NCBI RefSeq assembly: GCF_000166195.2
Contig: NZ_CM001403.1
Location: forward strand, 7,738,877-7,802,876
Direction of reading: 5' to 3'
DNA from: Mucilaginibacter paludis DSM 18603
GTDB taxonomy: Bacteria; Bacteroidota; Bacteroidia; Sphingobacteriales; Sphingobacteriaceae
Length of the DNA: 64,000 nt
The notes beneath the pieces were generated by a model that was given only the letters and a program-made list of their open reading frames with translations, had not been told where the DNA came from and did no database searches. How positions within the stretch are numbered: position 1 is the stretch's first letter; the number at the start of each line of letters is the position of its first letter. The translations under genes were made by a program, and so were the position numbers. Positions 33,899 through 43,248 of this stretch are shown piece after piece.

Positions 33899-33970
33899 TT
33901 ATTTAACAAATATGTAAAGGACGCCGCAAGGTTTAATATTTAAAAGTAGCAGCATTAAGCTCGTCACCAT
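33899..33970 (-). pseudogene. Truncated duplicate of the small membrane-protein gene start
   Basis: Reading from ATG 33970 gives MVTSLMLLLLNIKPCG and a stop at 33899. The DNA around the start (TTAAAAGTAGCAGCATTAAG) is close to that of the gene starting at 33418 (TTAAAAGCAGCAGCAGTAAA). It is a decayed partial copy in the gap before the YXWGXW gene. Confidence 0.35.
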
Positions 33971-34025
33971 TATTACTTGAGCTATTTGATAAGGTTATAA
34001 GTTTTAGGCCGCATAAATTTAATGG

Positions 34026-34069
34026 AAACCGGACAGCCGCCTGATACATATCGGGCGGCTGTCCGGTTT
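34026..34069. terminator. Strong terminator hairpin
   Basis: AAACCGGACAGCCGCC (34026-34041) pairs perfectly with GGCGGCTGTCCGGTTT (34054-34069), and the stem can extend by five more pairs including one G-T pair, leaving a very short loop. It lies 12 bp beyond the stop codon of the YXWGXW gene on the minus strand. T-runs are weak on both sides. Confidence 0.75.
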
Positions 34070-34080
34070 AAACCGTTATA

Positions 34081-35016
34081 TTATCCGTGCCTTTGGTGGC
34101 CACCACCGCCTGTCGGCCTACCAAAGCCGCCACCTTGGTGTGGACGGCCAGCTTGTTGATGTTGTTGCATTGGCCTCTGTTGCATTTGTGACCTCTGTTG
34201 CTGCTCCATTTGCGACCTTGGTTGTTCCTGTACATGCTGTTGTTGTTGAGCGGGCTGGCCTTGCGGGCGATTTGCATTATTACCAAAACCACTCCTGATA
34301 GTTGCAGAATGTGCCGCAGTTGGGTTAAAGCTTCTGTTGCCTGCATTGCTGACTGCTAAGCGTGCCGGTTGGCCGTGGTTATTGCTAACGTACTGACTTT
34401 TGTCGTTACGGGCAGCCTGAACATGTGATTGTTGCTGGGCCGTTGGCTGGATATGATGCTCGTTCATGGCAACACGCTCTTCGGGGCGCGGGGTTGCTCT
34501 TACGCCACCAGGGCCATTAAAACTTACCCGGTTTACCGTTGTGTTGCGGATAACGGTATTGTTTACATAGGTGTTATGTACAACTGTACGGTTAACGTGC
34601 ATAACAGCGGTGTTGTATCTAAATGCACCACCATGCCATTCGCCGCCGACAAAGCCGGTGCCTATATATCCGTAGCCATAGTTTACACCGCCATAAAAGC
34701 CTACATGTGTTCCCCAGTAACCTCTGTGGAAGCCATAAACACCCCCATCATAGCCCCAGTAACCGGGAGTCCATAAATAACCGGGTTGTGGTGGGGCAAC
34801 CCAGGCGCCGGGCACCCAATAATAGCCGCCGTCGCCATAACTCCAGTAGCCTGGTGTCCATAAATAACCATCAACCGGGCATTCGGGCTGATCGTAAACG
34901 GGCAGAGGTGGGGGTGCAATATGTGCAGATAAACTTATGCCAATGCTGATTTGCGCATTAGCATTGGTTAAACCCATTACTATAATTAATACTAAAATTT
35001 TCAAGCTGTTTTTCAT
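34081..35016 (-). CDS. Secreted YXWGXW-repeat protein with Gln-rich tail
   Basis: A 311-residue exported protein with a signal peptide (ending TNANAQ). Residues about 45-115 contain WTPGYWSYGDGGYYWVPGAW and a second WTPGYWGYDGG unit, the YXWGXW repeat (PF12779), followed by a Gly/Tyr-rich stretch GYWGTHVGFYGGVNYGYGY. The second half is low complexity, rich in Gln, His, Asn and Arg. Such proteins are common and uncharacterised in Bacteroidota and Proteobacteria and are probably envelope-associated. The Gln/His tail could bind metals, but that is a guess. Confidence 0.88.
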   Translation of the reverse strand: MKNSLKILVLIIVMGLTNANAQISIGISLSAHIAPPPLPVYDQPECPVDGYLWTPGYWSYGDGGYYWVPGAWVAPPQPGYLWTPGYWGYDGGVYGFHRGYWGTHVGFYGGVNYGYGYIGTGFVGGEWHGGAFRYNTAVMHVNRTVVHNTYVNNTVIRNTTVNRVSFNGPGGVRATPRPEERVAMNEHHIQPTAQQQSHVQAARNDKSQYVSNNHGQPARLAVSNAGNRSFNPTAAHSATIRSGFGNNANRPQGQPAQQQQHVQEQPRSQMEQQQRSQMQQRPMQQHQQAGRPHQGGGFGRPTGGGGHQRHG

Positions 35017-35247
35017 GATCTTGTTATTTAAAAATCAAAAGTAAGACAGCTCAAAACAAGCAAAGTTTGGTTAATGGGAGATAAGTACGCCTAATTTAAT
35101 GTGAATTTAATGTTGTATATCAACGTTAAGCAATGAAAAAAGTGCTTTATAAGTAAGCTTCTGATAAGTACGATTCTGATTATTACCCTGTATACAGCCA
35201 CAGATAAAAATAGCGCAACCCGCGCTCAAGTTAACAACAATGCTTCA

Positions 35248-37161
35248 TCAATCAACTTCAGCTTCCTGCAAGTACATTTCATCAATGGCTTGCGCGTATT
35301 TTTTTTCAATCACCTTACGTTTGGGTTTCATGGTGGGGGTAATTTCGCCTTCATCCATGCTGAAAGGATTGCGTTTAACTTTAAAGTTTTTTATACGTTC
35401 AAATTTTGCAAGTTCATTGCTGAATTTGCGGATATCCTGACCTATCCATTTGACGATTTCGGGATTATCGATAAATACTTCTGCATTCTCAAAAAAAGAA
35501 TTATCAAGGTTAAATACCTCTTGCAGTGTTTCTCTGGCCGGTATTACAATGGCTGTGATGTATTCGCGTTTATCGCCAACTAAAAACAGCCCTTCAATTT
35601 TCGGGCTTTTGAGGTAGGTATTTTCAACCGGTGTGGGGTATACGTTTTTCCCATAAGCATTAACCAGCATGTTTTTAAGGCGATCGGTAATTTGCAGATT
35701 GCCTTTAAAAAAACGACCTATATCACCCGTATGGAACCAGCCATCCACATCAATGGCAACGGCCGTTTCCTGGGGCTTATTCCAGTAGCCCTTCATTACA
35801 CAATGGCCGCGCACAATAATTTCACCCTCTTCGCTTTGGAAGGCAGGGTTGAAGGATTCATGCGTTTGGATACTGTAAATATATCCTGTATCTACATTTT
35901 GTATAGCCACTTCAATACCCGGAATAATCCTGCCTACAGTGCCATATACCTGGCGGTGATATTCGGTGACAGACATAACTGGTGAAGTTTCGGTTAAGCC
36001 AAAGCCTTCTAAGATCTTGATTCCCAGGTCGCCAAAAAACTCACCGATGTTTTTGGGCAGAGCCCCGCCGCCCGAGATCATAAATTTTAAGCGGCCGCCA
36101 GTTTTCTCTTTGATCTTGCTAAAAACCAATTTATCAGCAATTTTATGTTGTTGCTGCAAAATAAATCCAGGCTTTTTACCTGCTTCCTGCACCAGGCGAT
36201 ATTTTTTTCCAATTTCAAGCGCCCATAAAAATATTTTTGTCTTAGTCCCTCCGGCAGATGTGCCGTTCTTCATCGCCTTGTCATGAATTCGCTCCAATAG
36301 TCTTGGTACACAGTTCATTACTGTAGGCTTCACTTCACCCATGTTTTTGGCCAACAGATCAAGACTTTGCGCAAATGCAATTTTGCAGCCTTTTGCCAAA
36401 CAAACATGGTAGGTGGCCGTTCGCTCAAACACATGAGAGAGGGGCAGAAATGATAAAAATGTCTCGTCTTTGTCTATCACCGGGATCTGATCAAGGCAAA
36501 CCCGCACATTCTCTACCAGGTTAGAGTGAGTGAGCATAACACCTTTGGGCGTTCCGGTGGTGCCAGAGGTATAGATGAGGCACGAAAGATCTGACGGGAT
36601 AATAGCCTCGCGGGCAGCATTAATAGCCTGGCTATATTGAGAAACACATTTTCTTCCTTCTTCTATCAAGTTAGCGAATGCTATCAGCCCAGCATTCAGG
36701 TTCACCTTATCAGTATGCTTTTCAAAATCATCAAAAGCGGGTATAATCCTCATCAGCTCAAGGCAGTTGTTAGCTATCTTAATGATCTTTCGCAATAAAA
36801 AAGGATTACCCACCAATATCGTCCGTGCGCCCGAATCATTTAAAATATATTCGATGTCGGTTTCAGAAAGTGTCGGGTAAATCGATGTGTTAACGGCCCC
36901 GATTTGCTGTAAGGCCTGGTCGTAGTAAACGTAGTCAGGTCCATTTTCGATGATCAGCGCCAGGCGATCGCCCTTTCTGATCCCCATATCTAACATATAA
37001 GCCGATATAGCATCAATTTTATCCAAAGCCTGCCGGTAGGAAATCTCAACCCAGTTATCATTTTCTTTATATATTAAAAAGGTATGGTTTTCCGGGTGGA
37101 TATTGGTTACCGTGTTGCGTATTAAAGTAGGAACTGTTGATTGCGCTGTTACCGGGTTCAT
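35248..37161 (-). CDS. Long-chain fatty acid-CoA ligase (AMP-forming)
   Basis: A 637-residue ANL-superfamily acyl-CoA synthetase. The P-loop is YTSGTTGTPKGVMLTHSN; LEGFGLTETSPVMS is the adenine-binding block; WFHTGDIGRF and RLKNMLVNAYGKNVYPTPVE end the large domain, and the small C-terminal domain carries the catalytic lysine. Length and KNVYPTPVE-type hinge match the bacterial long-chain (FadD15-like) group. It activates fatty acids with ATP and CoA for lipid synthesis or degradation at the cytoplasmic side of the membrane. A TAAATTTG box (37191-37198 minus) lies 30 bp upstream. Confidence 0.92.
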   Translation of the reverse strand: MNPVTAQSTVPTLIRNTVTNIHPENHTFLIYKENDNWVEISYRQALDKIDAISAYMLDMGIRKGDRLALIIENGPDYVYYDQALQQIGAVNTSIYPTLSETDIEYILNDSGARTILVGNPFLLRKIIKIANNCLELMRIIPAFDDFEKHTDKVNLNAGLIAFANLIEEGRKCVSQYSQAINAAREAIIPSDLSCLIYTSGTTGTPKGVMLTHSNLVENVRVCLDQIPVIDKDETFLSFLPLSHVFERTATYHVCLAKGCKIAFAQSLDLLAKNMGEVKPTVMNCVPRLLERIHDKAMKNGTSAGGTKTKIFLWALEIGKKYRLVQEAGKKPGFILQQQHKIADKLVFSKIKEKTGGRLKFMISGGGALPKNIGEFFGDLGIKILEGFGLTETSPVMSVTEYHRQVYGTVGRIIPGIEVAIQNVDTGYIYSIQTHESFNPAFQSEEGEIIVRGHCVMKGYWNKPQETAVAIDVDGWFHTGDIGRFFKGNLQITDRLKNMLVNAYGKNVYPTPVENTYLKSPKIEGLFLVGDKREYITAIVIPARETLQEVFNLDNSFFENAEVFIDNPEIVKWIGQDIRKFSNELAKFERIKNFKVKRNPFSMDEGEITPTMKPKRKVIEKKYAQAIDEMYLQEAEVD

Positions 37162-37190
37162 TAACTAATGGGTTTATAAAATGCAAACAA

Positions 37191-37198
37191 CAAATTTA
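37191..37198 (-). promoter_or_regulatory. Possible -7 box of the acyl-CoA ligase gene
   Basis: The minus-strand TAAATTTG matches TAnnTTTG, about 30 bp upstream of the start codon. A TTTG lies only 12 bp further upstream, which is too close for the usual -33 box, so the call is tentative. Confidence 0.35.
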
Positions 37199-37355
37199 TA
37201 TTATTTACTACAAATACGAAATACCTTTCAACAATCAGGCTATGCAGAAAAAACTGGATATTTTATAGCCGTATAAATGCTTGCCATTTACTTTAATGCT
37301 TGCATCGCGGTTTTAAAATCATCGTTAAATAAACTATCTTGTAAACCATATTCAT

Positions 37356-37832
37356 ATGCCCACCATTAAAATAGAAACCCAGATTAAAGCTCCAGCATAC
37401 AGGTGCTTTGATTTGTCGAGAGATGTCGATCTACACCTGGCGTCAACGCGGCAAACGGGCGAAACCGCTATTGCAGGTAAAACATCCGGCTTAATTGAAT
37501 TAAACGAAACTGTAACCTGGCGGGCAAGGCATTTCGGTGTATGGCAAAACCTCACTTCAAAAATTACAGTAATGGAACGACCTCTTTTTTTTGTTGATGA
37601 AATGGTTGATGGCGCTTTTAAATCGTTCAGGCACGAACATCATTTTTTTGAAGCAGGGGTTTTTACCAACATGACTGATGTTTTTATATTTGAGTCGCCG
37701 TTCGGTATCTTAGGGAAAATAGCCAATGCCCTATTTTTAAAGCAATATATGGCTAATTTGCTTATCAAAAGAAACGCCATTATCAAACAATTTGCCGAGA
37801 ATGGTGAGCTGCAAAACAAAGATCACGCTTAA
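37356..37832 (+). CDS. SRPBCC (START-like) family protein
   Basis: A 158-residue cytosolic protein of the SRPBCC/polyketide-cyclase-like fold. IKIETQIKAPAYRCFDLSRD is the typical first strand and helix, followed by ELNETVTWRARHFGVWQ, VDEMVDGAFKSFRHEHHF and a long C-terminal helix. The HEHHF block is common in the CPBP/ligand-binding SRPBCC subgroup found next to oxidoreductases. The hydrophobic ligand is unknown. A lipoprotein gene follows closely. Confidence 0.8.
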   Translation: MPTIKIETQIKAPAYRCFDLSRDVDLHLASTRQTGETAIAGKTSGLIELNETVTWRARHFGVWQNLTSKITVMERPLFFVDEMVDGAFKSFRHEHHFFEAGVFTNMTDVFIFESPFGILGKIANALFLKQYMANLLIKRNAIIKQFAENGELQNKDHA

Positions 37833-37858
37833 CTGTATTGATTGAAAAATATTCTGGT

Positions 37859-38413
37859 ATGAAAACCTTTAACCTGATATGCCTGTCCATTATTCTAACC
37901 TGCATTTACGCGGGCTGTGTAAACAATACAAAAAACGCCGAAACCAGTAAGCCGCCTGTTCCAAAAGTTATACAAGGAGACTTTAATGGCGATGGTAAAC
38001 CTGAAATTGTACGGTTAGTAAAGCCTAAGCTCAATAAAGAAGGTACCGACTGCGTTGGTGGTTGTGTAAGCTATTTAAGGTTTTCGGATACGACGATTGC
38101 AGATATTAAGGTGAACAACTGCATTGATGGGACACCTGATAATCTTGGTGATTTAAACGGCGATGGAAAAGATGAGATAGGCTTATTGCCCGAGTGGTTT
38201 ACCAGTTGCTGGAGAAGCTATTTGGTATACACCTACAAAAACGATAAATGGATTTACGCCGTACCGCCTATCACTACTCATTGTAACCAATGGGAAGCTC
38301 ATATAAAACCCATTGAAAAAGATTCGCTTAACAAGGGATACGTAGTTATAAGGTATAGCGAGTCGGAAAATAACGAAATTGTAAATAAATCGAAGATCAT
38401 TGCCATTAAGTAA
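37859..38413 (+). CDS. Lipoprotein with EF-hand-like/FG-GAP-like repeats
   Basis: A 184-residue lipoprotein. The signal MKTFNLICLSIILTCIYAGC ends at a lipobox Cys20. Two calcium-loop-like segments follow, GDFNGDGKPEIVRL and GDLNGDGKDEIGLL, of the DxNxDGxxE type seen in FG-GAP/VCBS proteins. Several cysteines (DCVGGC, NNC, TSC, THC) may form disulfides outside the cytoplasm. An in-frame TTG seven codons earlier is unlikely. The function is unknown; the N-terminal half may bind calcium. Confidence 0.78.
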   Translation: MKTFNLICLSIILTCIYAGCVNNTKNAETSKPPVPKVIQGDFNGDGKPEIVRLVKPKLNKEGTDCVGGCVSYLRFSDTTIADIKVNNCIDGTPDNLGDLNGDGKDEIGLLPEWFTSCWRSYLVYTYKNDKWIYAVPPITTHCNQWEAHIKPIEKDSLNKGYVVIRYSESENNEIVNKSKIIAIK

Positions 38414-39210
38414 TTATTCCTCGCGCCTTTAATTTTGTATCGCTTTAAGTTATTGTTAAAATGTGTTAAATAAATTTAAGTTAATGTACAATCCCCTAAC
38501 TTTATAACACCAAATCGTTTAGCCAATTTCAAATAAAAAAGCGTTCTTTATTTGGTAAATAATAAGGTCAGTTAATTAAAAAAGGGGAGAGCACTTGTTG
38601 TTTTCCCTTTTTTTTTGAGAAAAAGACAGGCGAGGATACTAACGTTTAAACCAAGTATCTTTTTAAACATAACCCTATGTTTTTGAAGCACAGAAAAATA
38701 TCGATTTTGCATCCTTCCCAATTTTAAACGGCTCCTATGTCAAGTATGGCAGTATATGGATACCTCGCAAAAAAACTACTGCGGATAAAAAAATATTGCG
38801 GATTTAGTTTTAATTAGTAGCTATTCATATCACCGCTGCACTCAAAGTCATTTGTATATTTAATAGTACACGGCCTTTAAATTTTAAATAATCCAGGCAT
38901 CAATGGCCGTTTTATTTATTATTTGGCGACGCTTTTTACTGTAAAAAGGACACTTGTTTATTTTGTGGCCATGAATATATACGTCGAATTTCTATCAGGA
39001 TAATCGCAATAATAGCTGGCTCTACAAGCCCGAAGTACTTATTGATAATCAGATGATAACATTAATTTAATATTTTATTAGCTCGAAATAAAAAGTAATC
39101 TAAATGTAAACCTCCATCACCAGATTCATTAATGGCAATGTTTTTGATCCCGGCTTATCGATCTTATAATTATATAGGTCGTTGTTTAATATAAACGAAA
39201 ACACAATTTT
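38414..39210. other. 797-bp intergenic region with orphan terminator
   Basis: The region is AT-rich without a supported protein gene. It contains a -7-like box TAATTTTG at 38430-38437, a hairpin CAAATAAA (38530-38537) / TTTATTTG (38547-38554 region) and a terminator at 38578-38616. This order would fit a small RNA of about 170 nt, but it could also be the end of the upstream transcript. From 38620 to 39210 I see nothing firm. Confidence 0.4.
38578..38616 (+). terminator. Rho-independent terminator without adjacent gene
   Basis: AAAAAAGGG (38578-38586) pairs with CCCTTTTTT (38605-38613), followed by further T residues to 38616. It is 165 bp beyond the upstream lipoprotein gene. Confidence 0.6.
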
Positions 39211-39744
39211 ATGAACACTTCAACTAAATGGATTGCATCAGCTGTAACAGCAGTTGCCATTCTTTTCGGATCAAACGTTAAAGCCCAACAGACAAAAGCA
39301 AACCCAGGCGATGTATGGCGTTTAGGCGTTGGTGTAGAGGCGGGGCTTCCAACAGGTAATCTTCACGACGCTTCTAACTTTGAACTTGGCGGAACGGCCA
39401 GATTACAGTACGATACCAGGTCAAATTTATCGATTATGCTAACGTCTGGTTACTACAATGCTTTTTTTAAAGATGTAGCTGGAGTTTCTCGCAAAGATTT
39501 GGGTATAGTGCCTGTAAAAGCCGGTTTAAAAGTATTTGCTAACGATAACATTTATTTTAGTGGAGAAGTTGGTGCTGGTTTTGAAACAAATTATGCAAAA
39601 AATACAAAGCTGATCGTTTCACCAGGTATTGGCTATGCCAATTACAAAGGCCTTGATGTTGGCTTGCGTTACGAAAATTTTTCGGGCCAAAGTAACAATT
39701 ATGGTTTAGTTGGCTTACGTATAGCTTACGGATTTAAACTTTAA
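39211..39744 (+). CDS. Small outer-membrane beta-barrel protein
   Basis: A 177-residue protein with a signal peptide (ending SNVKAQ) and an eight-stranded barrel pattern of alternating residues: VWRLGVGVEAGLPTGNL, LGGTARLQYDT, LSIMLTSGYYNAF and a last strand YGLVGLRIAYGFKL that ends in a hydrophobic residue after F. GNLHDASNFELGG resembles the OmpW/outer-membrane-beta-barrel (PF13568-like) group in Bacteroidota. The role is unknown. A terminator follows directly. Confidence 0.8.
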   Translation: MNTSTKWIASAVTAVAILFGSNVKAQQTKANPGDVWRLGVGVEAGLPTGNLHDASNFELGGTARLQYDTRSNLSIMLTSGYYNAFFKDVAGVSRKDLGIVPVKAGLKVFANDNIYFSGEVGAGFETNYAKNTKLIVSPGIGYANYKGLDVGLRYENFSGQSNNYGLVGLRIAYGFKL

Positions 39745-40287
39745 TAAAACATTATCATTAAGTAAGAAGGCCGGCCATTTTTGGTTGGCCTTTTTAGCTT
39801 GTGCTCGCCAGGTGTGCAAGCTACGCAATGTGTAATTTTAGAGCACAATTTTCAATTTTCTCCGCCTTATAACTATCTCCGGTATTGGAGCGGGTGCGTC
39901 AGCTAAAATTAAGTAGGTAAATTGATTGCAATATTGTTTAATGTTTGGTTAATAAACCAGGATTACTAATATAGTGTGGTTGATTGCAGTATGCCCAAAT
40001 AATTCACTTTTTAATTAATTGGCAAGTTAATTTCCCTGTGGTTTAAAATCACGGCAATGTTATTTCTTTTAATTTTTAACCATAAATTTGGGAGGGTTTA
40101 ATTGATTAACCTCATATTTGGATAAACATATTTAACAAGATTGATTTATGCAATCGGTTGTATTTTTTTTATATTTACCCGAAATAAACCAGGTAAAGAT
40201 ATCTGACCGAAAACAGAAAACATTTTGACTTGTACATATGTCTATAACTAAAGGCAGCTTGCTTAAGGGGCAAGATTAAAAACATCT
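39745..40287. other. Intergenic region before the pentose phosphate cluster
   Basis: After the terminator at 39766-39796 there is about 490 bp of AT-rich DNA. A TAAATTTG box at 40083-40090 could be the -7 element for the cluster, with a leader of about 190 nt, but no -33 box is visible. No gene is supported. Confidence 0.4.
39766..39796 (+). terminator. Terminator of the beta-barrel gene
   Basis: AAGGCCGGCC pairs with GGTTGGCCTT (two G-T pairs) around a TTTTT-containing loop and is followed by TTTTT. It starts about 22 bp after the stop codon. Confidence 0.75.
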
Positions 40288-41040
40288 ATGAAACAAACAT
40301 CTTCGGAAGATAAAATACTGTCCATCGATATTGGCGGTTCGCATGTTAAGGCAACAATTCTGGATAACGAAGGAGCTTTGCTAATGGATTACGAAAAGAT
40401 AGTCACTCCGCCATCGCCCAAGCCAAAACAACTGATAGAGGTTATACAGCAGCTTATAAAGGCATTTCCTGTTTATGATAAGGTTTCGGTAGGCTTTCCG
40501 GGTTATGTAAAAAACGGTGTGATATTTACCGCACCTAATTTAGGTACCGATGCCTGGAAAGGTTTTGATCTGGCTGAAAATCTTGAACAGGCCTTAGGCA
40601 AACCTACAAAGGTTGTTAATGACGCCGATATGCAAGGCTTAGGTGTAGTACAAGGTGTAGGTTTTGAAATGGTGGTAACCCTGGGCACAGGGTTCGGTAC
40701 AGCCTTTTTATCCGATGGCTATTTGCTTCCCCACCTGGAAATAGCCCATCACCCTATCACCAAAAGCAAAACTTACGATGACTACATAGGCGAGAAGGCT
40801 TTGGAGAAAGAAGGCGAAGAGAAATGGAACGACCGGTTAAAATATATTATCGGCATTTTAAAAACTGTTTTCAATTACGACACCTTATATATAGGTGGGG
40901 GCAACTCGCGTAAAATCAAATTCAAGCTTGATGATAACATTAAAATAATTTCAAACCGGGACGGTATCAAAGGTGGCGCCCGGCTTTGGAAACAAGATAA
41001 AAGAGAAAATCTGATCACTGCATTAAAACAGAATCAATAA
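40288..41040 (+). CDS. ROK-family glucokinase, polyphosphate-glucokinase type
   Basis: A 250-residue ROK/ASKHA-fold sugar kinase. LSIDIGGSHVKATILDNEG is the phosphate-1 motif, VVNDADMQGLG holds the catalytic aspartate region, and VTLGTGFGTAFL is phosphate-2. The short length and the lack of the ROK zinc motif match polyphosphate glucokinase (PPGK) rather than classic ROK glucokinase. It would make glucose 6-phosphate from glucose using polyphosphate and possibly ATP. It stands first in the cluster, 16 bp before tkt, feeding zwf four genes downstream. Donor preference cannot be read from sequence. Confidence 0.85.
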   Translation: MKQTSSEDKILSIDIGGSHVKATILDNEGALLMDYEKIVTPPSPKPKQLIEVIQQLIKAFPVYDKVSVGFPGYVKNGVIFTAPNLGTDAWKGFDLAENLEQALGKPTKVVNDADMQGLGVVQGVGFEMVVTLGTGFGTAFLSDGYLLPHLEIAHHPITKSKTYDDYIGEKALEKEGEEKWNDRLKYIIGILKTVFNYDTLYIGGGNSRKIKFKLDDNIKIISNRDGIKGGARLWKQDKRENLITALKQNQ

Positions 41041-41056
41041 TTATCACAAATCAAAT

Positions 41057-43063
41057 ATGAGTACAACAACAAGAAGTATCGAAGAACAAGCTATTAATAC
41101 CATCCGTGTATTATCAGTAGATGCTGTTCAAAAAGCAAACTCCGGTCACCCGGGTACAGCAATGGCACTGGCACCAATGGCACATGTTCTATGGAAAGAA
41201 TTTTTAAATTATAACCCTAAAAACACGCATTGGGCTAATCGCGATAGGTTTATCCTATCAGCCGGGCACGCTTGTATGTTGCAATACAGTATCCTTTACC
41301 TTACAGGTTACGATATTAGTTTAGATGATATTAAGAATTTCCGCCAGTTAAACAGTAAAACACCTGGCCACCCTGAGTACGGTTTAACGCCCGGTATCGA
41401 TGTAACAACAGGTCCGCTGGGCGCTGGTTTTTCAAATGGTGTTGGCTTTGCAATAGCTCAAAAATATTTGGCCGCCACTTATAACAAGCCTGGTTTTGAT
41501 CTGTTTAACTATCACATCTACTCTATCTGCAGCGATGGTGATATGATGGAAGGTGTGGCATCCGAGGCGGCTTCATTAGCCGGTCACCTGGAATTAGGCA
41601 ACATCATTTATTTATATGACGATAACAAAATTTCGATCGAAGGAAGTACCGATATTGCTTTCAACGAAGATGTGAATAAACGCTTTGAAGCATACGGCTG
41701 GCATGTACAATCGGTTGATGATGTTAACGATATCCATGCGTTGCAGTTAGCTATCACTAATGCCAAGGCCGAAAAACAAAAACCATCGTTAATCCGTGTT
41801 CGTTCGCTGATAGCTTACGGAAGTCCTAATAAATCTGGTACAGCCGGTTCTCACGGAGCACCGCTTGGCGCTGATGAGGTGAAATTGGTGAAAGAGTTTT
41901 TTGGATTTGATCCTGAAAAATCTTTCGAAGTGTCTGAAGAGGTATTGAAATATTACCATGAGATAGGGGCGCGTGGTGCAGGTACAGAAGACAAATGGAA
42001 CAAATTATTTGCCGAGTACAAGGCTCAGTTCCCCGAACTTGCTGCCGAATATGAATTAGCAGCCAGCGGCGAATTGCCTGAGGGTTGGTTAGATGCTCTG
42101 CCAACATTCAAGGCATCTGATCCTAAAATGGCAACCCGCCAGGCATCAGGTAAAGTATTAAATGCCATTGTTGGTAAAATTCCGGGATTAATTGGTGGTG
42201 CGGCAGATCTATCTCCGTCAACCGAAACTCATTTAAAAGCTTACGATTCTTTCACATCCGAAAACCGCGGCGGCCGTAACTTCCACTTCGGTATCCGTGA
42301 ACATGCTATGGGCTCAGCCATCAATGGTATGGCTTTAACACCTGGTATTATCCCTTTCGGTGCAACGTTTTTAATTTTCTCCGAATATCAACGTCCTCCT
42401 ATCCGCTTAGCGGCTATCATGAAGATCCGTTCGATATTTGTGTACACACACGATAGTATTGGTTTGGGCGAAGATGGTACTACTCACCAACCGGTTGAGC
42501 AATTGATATCGTTACGTTCAATACCTAACATTGTTGTGCTTCGTCCGGCTGATGCCAACGAAACTGCACAAGCCTGGAAAGTAGCTTTAGAGCATAAAGG
42601 CGGACCAGTAGTATTGATATTTACCCGCCAGGGCCTGCCTATTTTGGATCAGGATAAATATGGTAAAGCAACCAATGTTGTTAAAGGAGCTTACGTACTT
42701 TCGGAAGCCGAAGGTGATGCACAGCTGATCTTGATCGGTACCGGATCGGAAGTAGACCTGGCTATGAAAGCTCAGGCCAAGTTAAAGGAAGAAGGTATTG
42801 CAGCAACCGTGGTAAGCATGCCATCGTGGGAGCTGTTTGAAAAGCAAGACGCTGCCTATAAAGAAAGCGTATTGCCTAAAGCCATTAAAAAACGTTTGGC
42901 AATAGAAGCAGGTTCGGCATTAGGCTGGCACAAGTACGTTACCGACGAGGGCGATACTGTAACTATGCACGGCTTTGGCGAATCTGCCCCTGCCGAAGCA
43001 TTGAACAAGGTATTTGGCTTTACCGTTGAGAATGTAGTTAACAAGGCCAAAGCACTTTTATAG
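41057..43063 (+). CDS. tkt: Transketolase
   Basis: A full-length 668-residue thiamine-diphosphate enzyme that moves two-carbon units between ketoses and aldoses. SGHPGTAMALAPMAH is the N-terminal block, the ThDP motif is CSDGDMMEGVASEAAS with DDNKISIEG, and the pyrimidine-binding domain contains FGIREHAMGSAINGMA and HDSIGLGEDGTTHQP. It acts in the non-oxidative pentose phosphate pathway in the cytosol. It lies between the glucokinase and rpiA; the gap to rpiA is 185 bp and contains repeats. Confidence 0.96.
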   Translation: MSTTTRSIEEQAINTIRVLSVDAVQKANSGHPGTAMALAPMAHVLWKEFLNYNPKNTHWANRDRFILSAGHACMLQYSILYLTGYDISLDDIKNFRQLNSKTPGHPEYGLTPGIDVTTGPLGAGFSNGVGFAIAQKYLAATYNKPGFDLFNYHIYSICSDGDMMEGVASEAASLAGHLELGNIIYLYDDNKISIEGSTDIAFNEDVNKRFEAYGWHVQSVDDVNDIHALQLAITNAKAEKQKPSLIRVRSLIAYGSPNKSGTAGSHGAPLGADEVKLVKEFFGFDPEKSFEVSEEVLKYYHEIGARGAGTEDKWNKLFAEYKAQFPELAAEYELAASGELPEGWLDALPTFKASDPKMATRQASGKVLNAIVGKIPGLIGGAADLSPSTETHLKAYDSFTSENRGGRNFHFGIREHAMGSAINGMALTPGIIPFGATFLIFSEYQRPPIRLAAIMKIRSIFVYTHDSIGLGEDGTTHQPVEQLISLRSIPNIVVLRPADANETAQAWKVALEHKGGPVVLIFTRQGLPILDQDKYGKATNVVKGAYVLSEAEGDAQLILIGTGSEVDLAMKAQAKLKEEGIAATVVSMPSWELFEKQDAAYKESVLPKAIKKRLAIEAGSALGWHKYVTDEGDTVTMHGFGESAPAEALNKVFGFTVENVVNKAKALL

Positions 43064-43248
43064 ATTTTAAGATGTTAGATATGAGCTATTAGAATTCCAG
43101 ATAGGTAATTTTGATTTCTCATGTCTAACGTTTTTATATCAAAAATAAATACCGATGCGCAATGTTAGTTAGAGTTGCCTTGAGCTAACTCTTCTTAAGG
43201 CGGTGATTCTGTTGCCTTACTAACATCTAAACATCTCAAATCTAAAAC
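43061..43248. repeat. Word-repeat inverted structure between tkt and rpiA
   Basis: TAGATTTTAAGATGTTAGA (43061-43079) is closely matched in inverted form by CATCTAAACATCTCAAATCTA (about 43225-43245). Inside, GTTAGATATGAG (43073-43084) and CTCATGTCTAAC (about 43118-43129) are complementary with one mismatch, and ATGTTAGT / ACTAACAT form another pair. The gap can fold as nested hairpins. Confidence 0.5.

Noticed and set aside
34068..34346. Overlapping frame inside the Gln-rich tail of the YXWGXW gene
   Set aside because: Explained by low-complexity CAA/GTT repeats in another frame.
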